Shown: one piece after another, positions 10,001 through 18,497 of the stretch
Layout of the letters: the number at the start of each line of letters is the position of its first letter
Position numbering within the stretch: the first letter of the stretch is position 1
Source: Legionella sp.
Lineage (GTDB): Bacteria; Pseudomonadota; Gammaproteobacteria; Legionellales; Legionellaceae
Direction of reading: 5' to 3'
Length of the DNA stretch: 64,000 nt
NCBI GenBank assembly: GCA_002786205.1
Contig: PEQM01000011.1
Location: 157,614 to 221,613, forward strand
The notes under the pieces: model-generated
The model's input: the letters and a program-made list of their open reading frames with translations, nothing else
What the model was told of the DNA's origin: nothing
Database searches by the model: none
Program-made: the position numbers and the translations under genes

Positions 10001-11625
10001 AGTCTGTCGATTGGAATATTAGGATCTACCGGTATGTAGGTGATTCTCATCGATTGCAAGGCCAGTAAGATGACGACTAGCTGCGCGTTGCGTTCAAGGC
10101 AAACCAGTATGGGTTTATTATTCTCGGCCAGTGAGGCATGCTGTCGTCGCCAAGCTAAAACTTCGGCGTGTAATTCACCATAGGTCTTCGACTCGGTGCT
10201 GGTGATCAGAGCCAATTGTTCAGGCGCCAGTTGTGCATGGCGGTAAAAGCGTTCGATAAAATCTTCAGTAAGCGGTTGCTGTTCACCATAAATCGGGCGA
10301 GGTACTTGGCGGAATAAGCTTAAGGCATTAATGGGGATGTCGATTTCTTGAACTATAGCCTGCAAGCATCGAAGATAAGCATCTTGCAGGTGTTGTATGT
10401 AGTCGGCTTGGAAATTTTGTTTTTTATATTCCAAGGCAAATTCAAAGAACTTTTCGCCTTGGTGTTCATCAAACAACAAACATAAATCATCTTTTACGGC
10501 TTGAGTGGAAATGAGTTGGGGAGTCACTTTAATGTCAGGGAGTTCAAGCCCTGAACGTGCGAAGTTCGCACGAATAAAGGATACGTTATATAAAGAATCA
10601 GGATGTGAAGGATAGAGAGCTCTGACGTAACGAATAATATCTTTGAGATCGGTCTTTTGATGCGGCTTTAAGTCTTTGCGTGTTTTATTCAATTGTTGCA
10701 CTAAAGTCTGCATATTTTGTGTGAGATCAAGACGTACTCTTAAGGGAATGTTATTCACAAAAAAACCAAATAAATGCCGGCAATCGACAGGACGTACATC
10801 TAAAGGATAACCAATAGTTAAATCATCCTGATTGGCATATTTTGCCAAAACCACATAAAAAGCAGCCATTAAAATAATAAAATCGGTGGTTTTGTATTGT
10901 TTTGCCAGTTGTTTGAGCTGTTGAGTTAATTCAGGTGTGATGGAAAAATAATGGCGAATGCCTTCATCACTTTGTTCTCCGCTAAGCTCATTTTGCAGCA
11001 GATCAATACGAATATTGGCATCGTTAAACTGATGCTGCCAAAATGTTTTTGCTGCTTCATTACCCTGACCATTGTTCTGGCTACGTTTAAGATAATCTGA
11101 GTAGAGCGCATCATGTGGTGATGGCTCTATCGTATCAGCAGTTAAATATTGCGTATAATAGTCAGAAATATTTTGAATCAGCAATTGAGCAGAATAACCA
11201 TCGACCACAATGTGATGAATATTCAAGACCAAAATAAACCTTGTCCTATCGGTTTTAATCAGAGAAAAACGAAATAAAGGTAATTCCGCTAAATTAAAGG
11301 GGCGAAGAACATTATCATCAATAATACGCTGAACTATCTGTTGTTGTTCCTTGGGCGAGTAAGTTGTTACATCATGAAATTTCAATACCTGAGCTCGATA
11401 TTCGGTTTCTAATATCTGGCAAGGAAAGCCAGCCTGAGTCATAAAATAACTTCTCAGCGCCGGCTGTTCTTTTACTATAAGTTCTAAAGCTTTAGTGAGA
11501 CAGGTTAGGTTTAAAGCGCCATCCAATTCATAGAGCAAAGGATTGTTATAAGCAACACTATTGGAATTTAATTGCCATTCTAACCAAATACGTTGTTGTG
11601 CATTAGATAGTGGTATTATATTCAT
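4045..11625 (-). CDS. Non-ribosomal peptide synthetase, C-A-T-C-T-C-A-T
   Basis: The 2526-residue multimodular NRPS has these domains. C1: HHIVVDG at 137-143. A1: YIIYTSGSTGKPKG near 600. T1: LGGHSL near 973. C2: HHIIADG near 1150. T2: LGGHSF near 1490. C3: HHLIGDE near 1664. A2: YIIYTSGTTGQPKG near 2085. T3: LGGNSL near 2455. By eye, the A1 pocket reads DILQLGMIWK, the glycine-type code; A2 reads DAWIVGAVCK, which resembles Phe-type codes but is not decisive. The middle module has no A domain, and C3 has Glu where Gly is usual. The protein ends shortly after T3 without a thioesterase or reductase. A 154-bp gap separates it from the exporter gene upstream, so it may have its own promoter. Confidence 0.93.
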   Translation of the reverse strand: MNIIPLSNAQQRIWLEWQLNSNSVAYNNPLLYELDGALNLTCLTKALELIVKEQPALRSYFMTQAGFPCQILETEYRAQVLKFHDVTTYSPKEQQQIVQRIIDDNVLRPFNLAELPLFRFSLIKTDRTRFILVLNIHHIVVDGYSAQLLIQNISDYYTQYLTADTIEPSPHDALYSDYLKRSQNNGQGNEAAKTFWQHQFNDANIRIDLLQNELSGEQSDEGIRHYFSITPELTQQLKQLAKQYKTTDFIILMAAFYVVLAKYANQDDLTIGYPLDVRPVDCRHLFGFFVNNIPLRVRLDLTQNMQTLVQQLNKTRKDLKPHQKTDLKDIIRYVRALYPSHPDSLYNVSFIRANFARSGLELPDIKVTPQLISTQAVKDDLCLLFDEHQGEKFFEFALEYKKQNFQADYIQHLQDAYLRCLQAIVQEIDIPINALSLFRQVPRPIYGEQQPLTEDFIERFYRHAQLAPEQLALITSTESKTYGELHAEVLAWRRQHASLAENNKPILVCLERNAQLVVILLALQSMRITYIPVDPNIPIDRLLTIIEDSGARTCIYDNPRLNELPCQLISTHHSSYEYEHLDFATPDEACGKDNNIPAYIIYTSGSTGKPKGVAVGRLALNNFLQSMAQHFMNEVDSVMLAITTVSFDIAGLELFLPLWQQKTLVLADQAQHKDPFMIKNLLQQFPITHLQATPAMWHMLTETGWTSKNKLIALCGGEALSSTLANTLLDKVGQLWNMYGPTEATIWCALKQISKNTSITVGKPIHNMEMRVVDSSMTVLPTYVKGELYIGGIGLADGYVNQPELTRAQFIEVNNQRLYRAGDIACTNQEGEFILFGRTDNQIKLNGYRIELGEIESRIEAIPEVQESAVIVHQNQLIAYLTLKSEQQLSEYDLFIQLERTLPEYMLPKRCVFLDKFPLTTSGKLDRKSLPTDGLSSSLSSEKPACELEQQVQQIWQSILKKTNPGVTDHFYSLGGHSLTVSQLTSQINETFGIELKLIDLLNHPTIRTQCQLIQAAAPKNSLTIEESDALCARLSSTQHRLWFMSQFEQTGSQFHMAAQLEITGTLDVPRLEQALITLSQRHDALKTVIELINHEPFQRVDASLSVPLLRLPVIVKEWVLEPFDMSKPLWRAGLYQHHKQHWSLVFCLHHIIADGYSVPLFLSELWQLYTGTTALPPINGRYIDYINAQNNKTDAPQAIKFWQEELFACPYLNLPYELINEHNKSKETHVQAPLLAEQWAQIRRFCEQKQVSINSFFTGVFALFLQHYAQQDDFCIGLPVANREHEAARDKIACFMDLMPLRLKINRQFTFTEWIKHINEQIITCLSHQPMSFSSILHHVHIEREGIKAPLFPVVFNCQPDPFKERCIEELTITTTPIYSNSSKYELSLELYFTEEQGYWSWEYDNNLFTKDAVIAMVEQLTAFIKKGLDSPNYPILQKKQSSPVAIVHNSRPAYVKPETTLQQKVALIWEQVLGVSPIGLADHFFSLGGHSFLAAKMISMLTEELGCAIPLESVFRNSNLADFCAKINTYTKPVSPLVFEKTDCLPLTPNQRQMALLLKEQDSGSLHISALLSCPADIDLKRLESSLNTVIRQHSIYAFHLNTATQARYATEFFVPIQEIEAADPHAAAMQMNAIPFNMYAAPLLRVCAIKSTHYSLLVTIHHLIGDEWSLHQLMQSVLNHYYNKELPPSSQWECYLSLWTKPQKAAELYWQNYLKNTQQSHIPETHVNTVETEACDARQLIPVATIKACELLASQHNATLYHILLAVFTYFIRQISHEEQVTFAVTYHRRQTKELQELQGYLVNLLPLSCPVDAMNEFSTLVQWIKDNHLHTMEHNDVDYAMLMEQGLVTSPEIVFNYQQEHQLLDGQQRVIKWQEICTQQARFAMTFHLRKQHDGSAQIILEYKKSLYHPDFVSSLLSLYCHLLQERVNHPQRAQSDWYENLHGAIPHQSYAGECGLIPHLMHSPNTSAVYYDKTTISYATLWHEVNQLAGALCARYEPNNTVIGVELEHRYHHLVSMLAILQSGATYLPIDIHLPDERKAYLLDDSQAGFVIDKDLYHELSSSVDYKKPPTRLAPDSLAYIIYTSGTTGQPKGAGIRHESLHRFIKALQERLQLDSADRVLQFSSVSFDASIWEMFLSLYSGATLVIPTEKERRVGSALQEFIASQNITHSILTPAVLNTLNPALLPSLRSVVSGGEACTPSLVSLWSKYCRFYNAYGPTEATVCVTLGQLTPETKANNIGTVLGDARLCIVSPTLQIVPPGVIGELLIGGPILAKEYINNKSLTEERFVVINHQRWYRTGDKARQIHAQQFEYIGRQDRQIKLRGLRIELGEIEASLCALASVRSAYCEVNEEQILAYITAEKPVDTHELLKKLAQNIPYYLLPAQIIQLDEFPLLPSGKINPKLLQRPVLPATKRRKPGNELEEKIHMLWCEHLHRTEIDIDTDFFILGGNSLQAMSIASSLEEEFSVTSSIHLFYSHGTIAKQSAWIEEQNAKDDFDLLLSQLSESEQHELLKELKLL

Positions 11626-11779
11626 AATGGTGTTCCTTCGGGTTATTATTGCTTAACATATTCAATCATGACTCGCTCAACTTAGGCATAGGCGGTGCAA
11701 GACTAAAGCGCTGTCCTTCAGTGCTTCTCTCTCACTTGGCACGAGCCTTTGATGAGAGCGTGTCATGATTTTGCTTTGT

Positions 11780-13009
11780 TTATTCGTTCTCGGTTATTGC
11801 CGGGCTCAGCTTATCTGCAGTGGTCGCTTTTAAAAAATAAAGAATGAAAAAAGCCAACGCAACAAAAATTGAACCGCCTATTACAGCAGCGATAGAGAAT
11901 AAATGAGTATCGTAAAAATAACTGATGGCACTAGCGCCCAAGGCAGAGCCCAACATCATGGTGACGGTGAGTAGTGCAGAGGCACAGCCTTTATTTTCTG
12001 AAGAGGCTTGTGATAAAGAAATATTATTCAGCGGTGGGCCTATCAAACCTAAACCAATATAGTAGGCGGTTAGAGCGGATAAGATGAATACACCATTGCT
12101 TTCATAATGTGAGCTTCCTCCAATAAACAGAGCCATTAACAGGGATAACAAGGTGAGTGAAATACCGATAAGCGTATTGGCTTTAACCTGCTGTTCCAGT
12201 TTGCCTGCCAGGCTTGAGGCGAGCATGTAACAAATGAACATGGGCATCATACCGTACCCAACGTATTCAATAGGCCAGTGTAACAGATCGACAAAAATAA
12301 AAGGGACAACAGCCAAAAAGGCACCACCAGCGAAGAACAGCATGCCATAACAGGCTACGGTATTGGTAAACGTCCAGTTGGTAAACAAGGTGCTGTAATC
12401 CTTCCGAATTTTGACCCAATCAATGTGCTCTGGGGTATGGGTGATGGTTTCGGGCATGTATTTGGCTAAAATCAGTACCAGTGGTAGACCTAATAAAAGA
12501 ATGGCGTAGAAATTAGCCTGCCAGCCAAAATAAATGGCTACATAGGCACCAATTAAAGGCCCCGCCAAAGGAGAAAGAGCGGTACATAAACCAACCATAC
12601 CTAAAATTTTGGTGCCATTATTTTGTTTTTCATAGACTTCATGCAAGGCAGCAAAAGCAGTCACCATAATTCCGGATACGCCCAGCCCTTGCAGGAATCG
12701 TCCAGCCAAAAAGCCTGTAACTGAGGAAGAGAGCGCACAGATTAGGCTGGCAACAATAAGAATGCATGCAGAAAACAACAGTATTGGTTTACGTCCGTAT
12801 TGATCTGAAATAGGTCCCAGAACAATCTGTAAAGACATGCTGCCAAAAAACCAGGCGGTGATGGCATTTTGAATCGCATTCGCAGAGACATGAAAATCCA
12901 TGCTAAGTTGTGGCATGCTTGGAATAAACAAATCATTCGACATAAACGATAAAACAAGAAGGGTTATTATGCTGATAGCAAACCCTAATTGATTAGATGG
13001 AGAATTCAT
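11780..13009 (-). CDS. MFS drug-efflux transporter, Bcr/CflA type
   Basis: The 409-residue protein has about 12 hydrophobic segments and is a proton-driven exporter of the DHA1 drug:H+ antiporter group. The loop 2-3 signature reads GPISDQYGRKP near residues 68-78. The sequence is most like the Bcr/CflA subfamily, known for export of small amphipathic compounds and peptides. It lies inside the biosynthetic locus between the thioesterase and the last NRPS, in the same orientation, so export of the product is the likely job. Gaps of 181 and 154 bp on its two sides are large for this locus and could hold promoters. Confidence 0.88.
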   Translation of the reverse strand: MNSPSNQLGFAISIITLLVLSFMSNDLFIPSMPQLSMDFHVSANAIQNAITAWFFGSMSLQIVLGPISDQYGRKPILLFSACILIVASLICALSSSVTGFLAGRFLQGLGVSGIMVTAFAALHEVYEKQNNGTKILGMVGLCTALSPLAGPLIGAYVAIYFGWQANFYAILLLGLPLVLILAKYMPETITHTPEHIDWVKIRKDYSTLFTNWTFTNTVACYGMLFFAGGAFLAVVPFIFVDLLHWPIEYVGYGMMPMFICYMLASSLAGKLEQQVKANTLIGISLTLLSLLMALFIGGSSHYESNGVFILSALTAYYIGLGLIGPPLNNISLSQASSENKGCASALLTVTMMLGSALGASAISYFYDTHLFSIAAVIGGSIFVALAFFILYFLKATTADKLSPAITENE

Positions 13010-13086
13010 AATCGTACCTTTATTGATTTTTGGTTACTAGTTTAAGTAGTTGCGTCATGGTATTTTTAGATCTAGTGAGGCAATGC

Positions 13087-13159
13087 TTCAATGAGGTATG
13101 GTTTTCTCTCTCATCTTTAGTTTTCAAGGTTGAGGGGGTAAACACTGTACCTCATTGAA
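13087..13159 (-). repeat. Inverted repeat between the thioesterase and exporter genes
   Basis: TTCAATGAGGTA (13087-13098) and TACCTCATTGAA (13148-13159) are perfect 12-bp reverse complements separated by 49 bp. In the minus-strand transcript they could form a long hairpin between the thioesterase stop and the exporter start. No T-tract follows. It may be an attenuating or mRNA-stabilising structure; function not shown. Confidence 0.4.
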
Positions 13160-13190
13160 ATACTAGCTCACAGACATAGTTTCTTTGCCA

Positions 13191-13952
13191 TTACGTGCCT
13201 ACTTCCTGATTAACTTGCTGTTTAATTACGCGCGTTAGTGTATCCTTTTTTTTCGTTAAATAAAAATGATCGCCGCTCATTATTTCATGAGTAAATTTTA
13301 CTGTGCTTAATTGCTCCCATGCCTGCATATGTTCTGGCTGTACGTGGGGATCGTCTGTTGCAGAAATGGCAAGAATAGGGCAGTTTAGCCTTGATGTTTC
13401 TTTGGTATGGCAGTGTTCACATAAACGGACGTCCTGTCTGAGCAAACTCATTTGAAAATCCATAAAGGACTTATGTTTTAATAGCTCAGGATCGAAACCA
13501 CCCAGTTGTTCAAAAAATAAAGAAAATTCTTCTTGCGATAGTGTGCTTATTTTTTTGCTGTTGTTCCAATGCATTGGGGCTGGAACAGCAGATAGCACAA
13601 GACAATCAGGTTCTTTTAGCCCCAAGTCTTTTAATTTTTTTGCCACCATGTAGGCTATATAACCGCCCATACTATGACCAAAGAGCACATAGGGCTTGGC
13701 TTGTATTAGAGGTATCAATATGGGCATCATTTCTTCTAGCAGCCCATCAATAGTGCTATGCGCCTGTTCCTGCCAGCGTGCGGAACGTCCTGGCAGTTGT
13801 ATGGGATACAAAGCCACATCATTCAATAAAGCACGCCAGGGTAAAAAATACTCGGCACTGCCTCCAGCAAAAGGGAAGCAAATCAAATTCCAGGTTGCAG
13901 AGGCTGGTGTGTACGCCAGATTTAGCCAGGGATTATTCATTAATTCATTCAT
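13191..13952 (-). CDS. Type II (stand-alone) thioesterase
   Basis: The 253-residue alpha/beta hydrolase of the GrsT/TEII family removes misprimed or stalled acyl groups from carrier domains, and sometimes releases products. Visible features are FPFAGG near residue 26, the nucleophile Ser94 in GHSMGG, an Asp in SATDDPH, and a C-terminal His in SGDHFYL. I chose ATG 13952 because it gives the usual family length and overlaps the upstream stop by 8 bp. A longer in-frame reading from 14069 would run well into the upstream gene. Since no synthetase here carries a cis thioesterase, this protein could be the only hydrolytic release enzyme. Confidence 0.9.
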   Translation of the reverse strand: MNELMNNPWLNLAYTPASATWNLICFPFAGGSAEYFLPWRALLNDVALYPIQLPGRSARWQEQAHSTIDGLLEEMMPILIPLIQAKPYVLFGHSMGGYIAYMVAKKLKDLGLKEPDCLVLSAVPAPMHWNNSKKISTLSQEEFSLFFEQLGGFDPELLKHKSFMDFQMSLLRQDVRLCEHCHTKETSRLNCPILAISATDDPHVQPEHMQAWEQLSTVKFTHEIMSGDHFYLTKKKDTLTRVIKQQVNQEVGT

Positions 13953-15552
13953 TGGATAAAATAATTTCCTTTTGTAAAAACAAACGTTCTGCTTTGCGGC
14001 CTTCTTTCTGACATTGCGCGATGAGTTGATTGGATTCAATAATGGGATAGGATTCATCAGTATATTCAATACTAGTGATATAGCCTAACCACGGCTCTTG
14101 CCCCATGGCATAAACATAAATCTGCGAGCAATCAAAGCAGCGAATAATTTCCATGGCGCGTTCATAATTGGATCCGTTTAAGCGTCGTGATTGATCCATG
14201 CTACGAGTCAAAGTGGAGGGGAATAGCGAACCATAAAGCCAGGAAACAGGAGCACCACTGCATTCCATGCCCAGGAAAATAACATCAAGATTTGGAATCT
14301 CACGTTGTAAATGCTCATACAGTTTAGGTTCTATATTGTCCGAGTCTGCAGCCAATAAGATAGACTTGCCTTGCAAACGAAGCACATAGGCCATTTTACT
14401 TTGAATATACAGATCACCATGCTCGCCAAAAAATGGGATGCCAAGAATCTCGCCATCTGGCAAAGGCACGTTCTCCATTTCATCCAGTTCGATAATATGC
14501 TGAAATCCCACTTGTTTTAACATCAGTTTCAAGGAGGGATCTTGCAGCGTGCCGGAAGCATTTTTAGGTACGATTATTGTTCCGGTTTTATAGCGTATTT
14601 GCAATAAGTGCTCGAGCATAACGTGATCTTGATGCGCATGCGTTAAAATGATGTAGTCAATGTGCTCGGGTAAGTCGTCATAAGTAAAGCGCTCAGTATC
14701 CGTTTTATAGCCGTAACTTATCATGGGATCTACCAGAATCGTGGTGTTTTTTGATTCGATTAAGACGCAGGCATGACCAAAATAGCGAATGCGAACTTCA
14801 TCCCCTGTATAGCGTTTATATTCTTCGTTGACTGGATTTTTTTTATCGGTGAAGAAGGAAAGAAACAGCTCTTTATTCGCGGGGGTGTCTGCAAAGTGGC
14901 GAACAAAAAAAGACAACAATTGTTCTTGAGTCATTCCCTGCTCTCTGCTAGAGAACAGCAGATCCAGTTCTTTACTTTTAAAAGGAATATTCCAAACCAG
15001 TTCTTGATCGAAAGATAGGCGCGGTGTGCTGAGCACAAAAGAGCGTTGATCGCTTGTTAAAGTCGATAGCAAAATGGATTGAGCCTGTTCATTATAAAAA
15101 GGGCTACGATATAAAAGCCCTTCAATGATCCGAAAATTCGGATGGTTATTCAGATCATAAACCAGCTCCACATAACCTTTTAGTATCTCAGGTATCTCCG
15201 GGTAATAGCTAAGCAAAGAATGGCCATTAGCTTGTTGCAGGAGTTGGTTTAATTGGATAAGACCATTGGCTAATTCAAGCAGTTCACTATCTTGCATGCT
15301 TTCCAGATAAGCTTTTACTTCGGGAACCCTGTTTTGGCCATTAAAATCCATAAAGGGACCACCACGCATGTTGGGATCACGCACTGCGTTTTCATGCATT
15401 TTCGGCATTTGGATGTATGAGCGCAGCATACTCATATGCGATTTTAAAGTAATTAAAGCCAGTGTTGCTGGAGAAATTAACATCGGCCATGCATACCAAC
15501 GATGGATTAGGGGCTCGGCTATCGTGTTGGATTTTAAATAGTAAAGGGTCAT
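13945..15552 (-). CDS. CmlA-type diiron beta-hydroxylase with metallo-beta-lactamase fold
   Basis: The 535-residue protein has an N-terminal helical domain and a C-terminal metallo-beta-lactamase domain. The metal motif HAHQDH lies near residues 303-309, followed by FFGEHGDL and AADSDN. Its length, its architecture and the N-terminal stretch with RWYAWP and GGPFMDF match what I remember of CmlA. CmlA is the diiron oxygenase that beta-hydroxylates an aminoacyl group bound to an NRPS carrier domain in chloramphenicol biosynthesis. It is therefore a candidate tailoring oxygenase acting on one T domain here, not a beta-lactamase. Its start overlaps the upstream PKS stop by one base. Alternative: a plain hydrolase of the same fold. 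Confidence 0.78.
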   Translation of the reverse strand: MTLYYLKSNTIAEPLIHRWYAWPMLISPATLALITLKSHMSMLRSYIQMPKMHENAVRDPNMRGGPFMDFNGQNRVPEVKAYLESMQDSELLELANGLIQLNQLLQQANGHSLLSYYPEIPEILKGYVELVYDLNNHPNFRIIEGLLYRSPFYNEQAQSILLSTLTSDQRSFVLSTPRLSFDQELVWNIPFKSKELDLLFSSREQGMTQEQLLSFFVRHFADTPANKELFLSFFTDKKNPVNEEYKRYTGDEVRIRYFGHACVLIESKNTTILVDPMISYGYKTDTERFTYDDLPEHIDYIILTHAHQDHVMLEHLLQIRYKTGTIIVPKNASGTLQDPSLKLMLKQVGFQHIIELDEMENVPLPDGEILGIPFFGEHGDLYIQSKMAYVLRLQGKSILLAADSDNIEPKLYEHLQREIPNLDVIFLGMECSGAPVSWLYGSLFPSTLTRSMDQSRRLNGSNYERAMEIIRCFDCSQIYVYAMGQEPWLGYITSIEYTDESYPIIESNQLIAQCQKEGRKAERLFLQKEIILSNE

Positions 15553-18497
15553 TATAATTCACTCCCGTCTAATAATAGCTCTTCATCAAAAGAAACCTTT
15601 GTTATTGGTGTTTGATGTTTTGCGGTACAAAAATTTAAAAATTGACTAAACGTTGGGTATTGATATAAATGCACGACCTGTACTTCAGCTCTGAGCACTT
15701 CGGGTAAGAGATCGATGAAATGAATTGCTGATAAAGAATGTCCGCCTTGATTAAAAAAGTGCGCAGCATCGTTATTGGGTTCCGCTCCTAATGCTTGTTT
15801 CCATGCTTTTTTGATCTGAGCACGGAGATCTTGGGATTCGTGAACGGATTCAGCATTCGATGTTGCAGGTGCTGCTGGTGTTTTGGGTCGTTCAAGCCAA
15901 TAGCGTTTTAAATCCCAGCTGTATGTAGGCAATGGAATTCGTCGGTGTTGCTCTTTATATTGTAACGAGAAGCCCTGTTGCCACAAAAAGCCTAAAGTTT
16001 TTTGTTGTTGTACCCTATCATCGTGCGCATCAAAAGGATGGCGTAGAGTATTGGTTACCTGGTTAATGCCTTGTTGGGTGACGAAACTGTACAAAGTTCG
16101 TCCCGGTCCTACTTCAAGGAATAATGGTGCCCCTTGTTGCTGAAGCAGCTCTATTCCTTGTTTAAATTTCACACTTTGCCTTAATTGACTTACCCAGTAA
16201 TCGACGGAACAGGCTTCTTCATTGCTCAACCAGGTTCCGGTCACATTACTGATCATCGGAATAGTTGGTGCGCTGCGTTTAACCGAAGCGACTTCCTGCC
16301 TAAAGGCATCCAGTATTGGATCTAGCATGCGAGAGTGGAAGGCATGAGAGGTATGTAGTCGTTGGAAATGCAGTTGACGTTCTTGCAACTGATGTTCTAT
16401 TAGAGTCATCGCTTCATCCGTACCAGCAATAACGGTGTTGATTGGCGAATTTTCCAAAGCAATGTCTACCGAATCAGGGAGCCAGCTGCGCAACGTATTG
16501 GCTGATGCATGCACTGCAATCATCGTTCCTTTAGGCAAGCTTTGCACCAGGCGCCCACGCAAAGCAATTAAACGAGCAACCTCAGATAAAGTAAACACAC
16601 CAGCTAAAGTCGCTGCGACGTATTCGCCTATACTATGCCCAAGTAGCGCTTTGGGTTTTAATCCTTTGGCAATCAATGATTGCGCTAAAGCGTATTCAAT
16701 AGCAAATAAAGCGGGTTGTGCTACAGCAGTTTGCTGCAATTGCAGCGCGCTGGCTTCGTTTTCTTCTTGCGGATGGATGCAGGCTCGCAGATCATAGCTT
16801 AGATAAGGAGAAAATGCCTCGATGACAGCATCAAAGGCTTGAGCAAAATCAGGGTCTGCACACAAGCCTCGTCCCATGCCAGGATATTGTGCGCCTTGGC
16901 CTGAGAACATAAAAACTAAAGCAGGTGCTTGTGCGACAGGCTTGATAGTTGATACGTCGATTGATTGTGCTTGTTCAATCCACTGTTCCAGATCTTCTGC
17001 AACGATACAGGCTCTGTACGACATCGCCTCCCTGCCTACTCGCAAGGTATAAGCCATGTCTTGCATGGATGTTTCAGGATGGCGTAAGCAGTGTTCGATA
17101 AGGTGGTTGATATTGTTTTGCAAGGCAGTGCGAGTCCGTCCCGATATCATTGATAAAACAGGTTGTGTGGTAGCTTTTGGAGCTTTGTATTGGGGAGCCT
17201 CTTGCAAAATTACATGCGCATTGGTCCCACCTACGCCAAAAGCACTGACACCAACACAGCGTGGTAAATGGTTATCTGGCCAGGCACGTACTGCGGTATT
17301 AATATAAAAAGGGCTCTTTTCCAATGATATTTTCGGATTAAGTTCGGAGAAATTCAAAGAAGGGGGGATTTTGCCATGGTAGAGTGCCAGGCTGGCTCTG
17401 AGAAGGCTCGCAATGCCTGCGGCAACATCCAGGTGACCTATATTGCTTTTTAATGAGACCAAAGCACAGTGTTGTTCTTGCATGTCATAAGGAGCAAAGG
17501 CTTTTTTTAAGGCAGCTATCTCGATAGGATCGCCTAGAATAGTACCGGTACCATGCGTTTCAATATAGGCAATAGAACAAGGGTCTACTTCGGCCATATT
17601 CAAGGCCTCTTGAATTACTGCGCTTTGCTGGGCTGCATTGGGCGCGGTATAACCCACTTTTTGTGCGCCATCATTATTAATTGCTGAGCCACGAATGACG
17701 GAGTAAATGGTATCGCCATCACGTAGAGCATCACCTAATAATTTTAATACGACTGTACCCACCCCATTACTTTTTATCGTTCCCTGTGCTTTTTTATCGA
17801 AAGCATAACAGTGACCATCAGCTGAACCAATCATTTCTTTACGGTATAAATAACCTTGCTCTTGAGGAATGCTAATAGAGACACCACCCGCCAGTGCCAT
17901 ATCACATTCACCATTTAGTAAACTTTGCACGGCATAATGTACGCAGACCAAAGAACTCGAACAACCGGTCTGAACCGTGACGCTGGGACCTTTTAAATTA
18001 AATAAATAGGAGATACGTGTGGCAAGAAAATCTTTATCATTGGCTAGCAAAACCTGATATTCATCCAGCAAGGGGAGACAGTCGGGATTCCCTAAAATCT
18101 GGTGGATTAAATACAAGCTCATGCCGGTACTGGCAAATACCCCGACCCGTTTTTGTATCTGCCTGGGGGCATAGCCCGCATGCTCTAGAGCTTCCCAGGC
18201 ACAGAGCAATAACATGCGATGCTGCGGATCAAGCAGGGTTGCCTCCTGTTCGGACAAAGAAAAAAATTCAGCGTCAAATAAATCAATATGTTCTAAAATT
18301 CCTTTGACGCGAATGTAATCTGGATGAGTTAACAAGCCTTCATTGACCCCCGCAGCCCTTAATTCTTCTAATGAAAAATGATGCAACGATTCCTTGTACT
18401 CACAAGAATTAAGCCATAATTGTTGAGGTGATGAGGCTCCGGGAAAACGGCCGCCAAGACCAATCACTGCAATATCTTCTTCTCGATGCATCATCAC
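15552..18497 (-). CDS. Polyketide synthase, KS-AT-T, malonyl-type AT
   Basis: This 981-residue type I PKS module has a KS at about 1-430 (active-site Cys179 in TGCSSS, His in ETHGTGT and NIGHLD). Its AT spans about 520-830 (GQGAQYPGMG; nucleophile in GHSIGEY near 616; HAFH near 715, the malonyl-CoA signature). A carrier domain follows (GGHSLSA near 916). There is no KR, DH or ER, so it should add one C2 unit and leave the beta-keto group. It has the only AT domain in the locus, making it a candidate to charge the AT-less modules in trans. The ATGA junction with the NRPS upstream (4-bp overlap) indicates coupled translation. Confidence 0.93.
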   Translation of the reverse strand: MMMHREEDIAVIGLGGRFPGASSPQQLWLNSCEYKESLHHFSLEELRAAGVNEGLLTHPDYIRVKGILEHIDLFDAEFFSLSEQEATLLDPQHRMLLLCAWEALEHAGYAPRQIQKRVGVFASTGMSLYLIHQILGNPDCLPLLDEYQVLLANDKDFLATRISYLFNLKGPSVTVQTGCSSSLVCVHYAVQSLLNGECDMALAGGVSISIPQEQGYLYRKEMIGSADGHCYAFDKKAQGTIKSNGVGTVVLKLLGDALRDGDTIYSVIRGSAINNDGAQKVGYTAPNAAQQSAVIQEALNMAEVDPCSIAYIETHGTGTILGDPIEIAALKKAFAPYDMQEQHCALVSLKSNIGHLDVAAGIASLLRASLALYHGKIPPSLNFSELNPKISLEKSPFYINTAVRAWPDNHLPRCVGVSAFGVGGTNAHVILQEAPQYKAPKATTQPVLSMISGRTRTALQNNINHLIEHCLRHPETSMQDMAYTLRVGREAMSYRACIVAEDLEQWIEQAQSIDVSTIKPVAQAPALVFMFSGQGAQYPGMGRGLCADPDFAQAFDAVIEAFSPYLSYDLRACIHPQEENEASALQLQQTAVAQPALFAIEYALAQSLIAKGLKPKALLGHSIGEYVAATLAGVFTLSEVARLIALRGRLVQSLPKGTMIAVHASANTLRSWLPDSVDIALENSPINTVIAGTDEAMTLIEHQLQERQLHFQRLHTSHAFHSRMLDPILDAFRQEVASVKRSAPTIPMISNVTGTWLSNEEACSVDYWVSQLRQSVKFKQGIELLQQQGAPLFLEVGPGRTLYSFVTQQGINQVTNTLRHPFDAHDDRVQQQKTLGFLWQQGFSLQYKEQHRRIPLPTYSWDLKRYWLERPKTPAAPATSNAESVHESQDLRAQIKKAWKQALGAEPNNDAAHFFNQGGHSLSAIHFIDLLPEVLRAEVQVVHLYQYPTFSQFLNFCTAKHQTPITKVSFDEELLLDGSEL

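Noticed and set aside
13953..14069. N-terminal extension of the thioesterase
   Set aside because: The 39 extra residues show no family similarity and overlap the hydroxylase gene by more than 100 bp; Met at 13952 gives the normal TEII length.
13945..15552. Reading the MBL-fold protein as a beta-lactamase or glyoxalase II
   Set aside because: Its length and N-terminal domain fit the CmlA-type oxygenase; classical beta-lactamases of this fold are about half as long.
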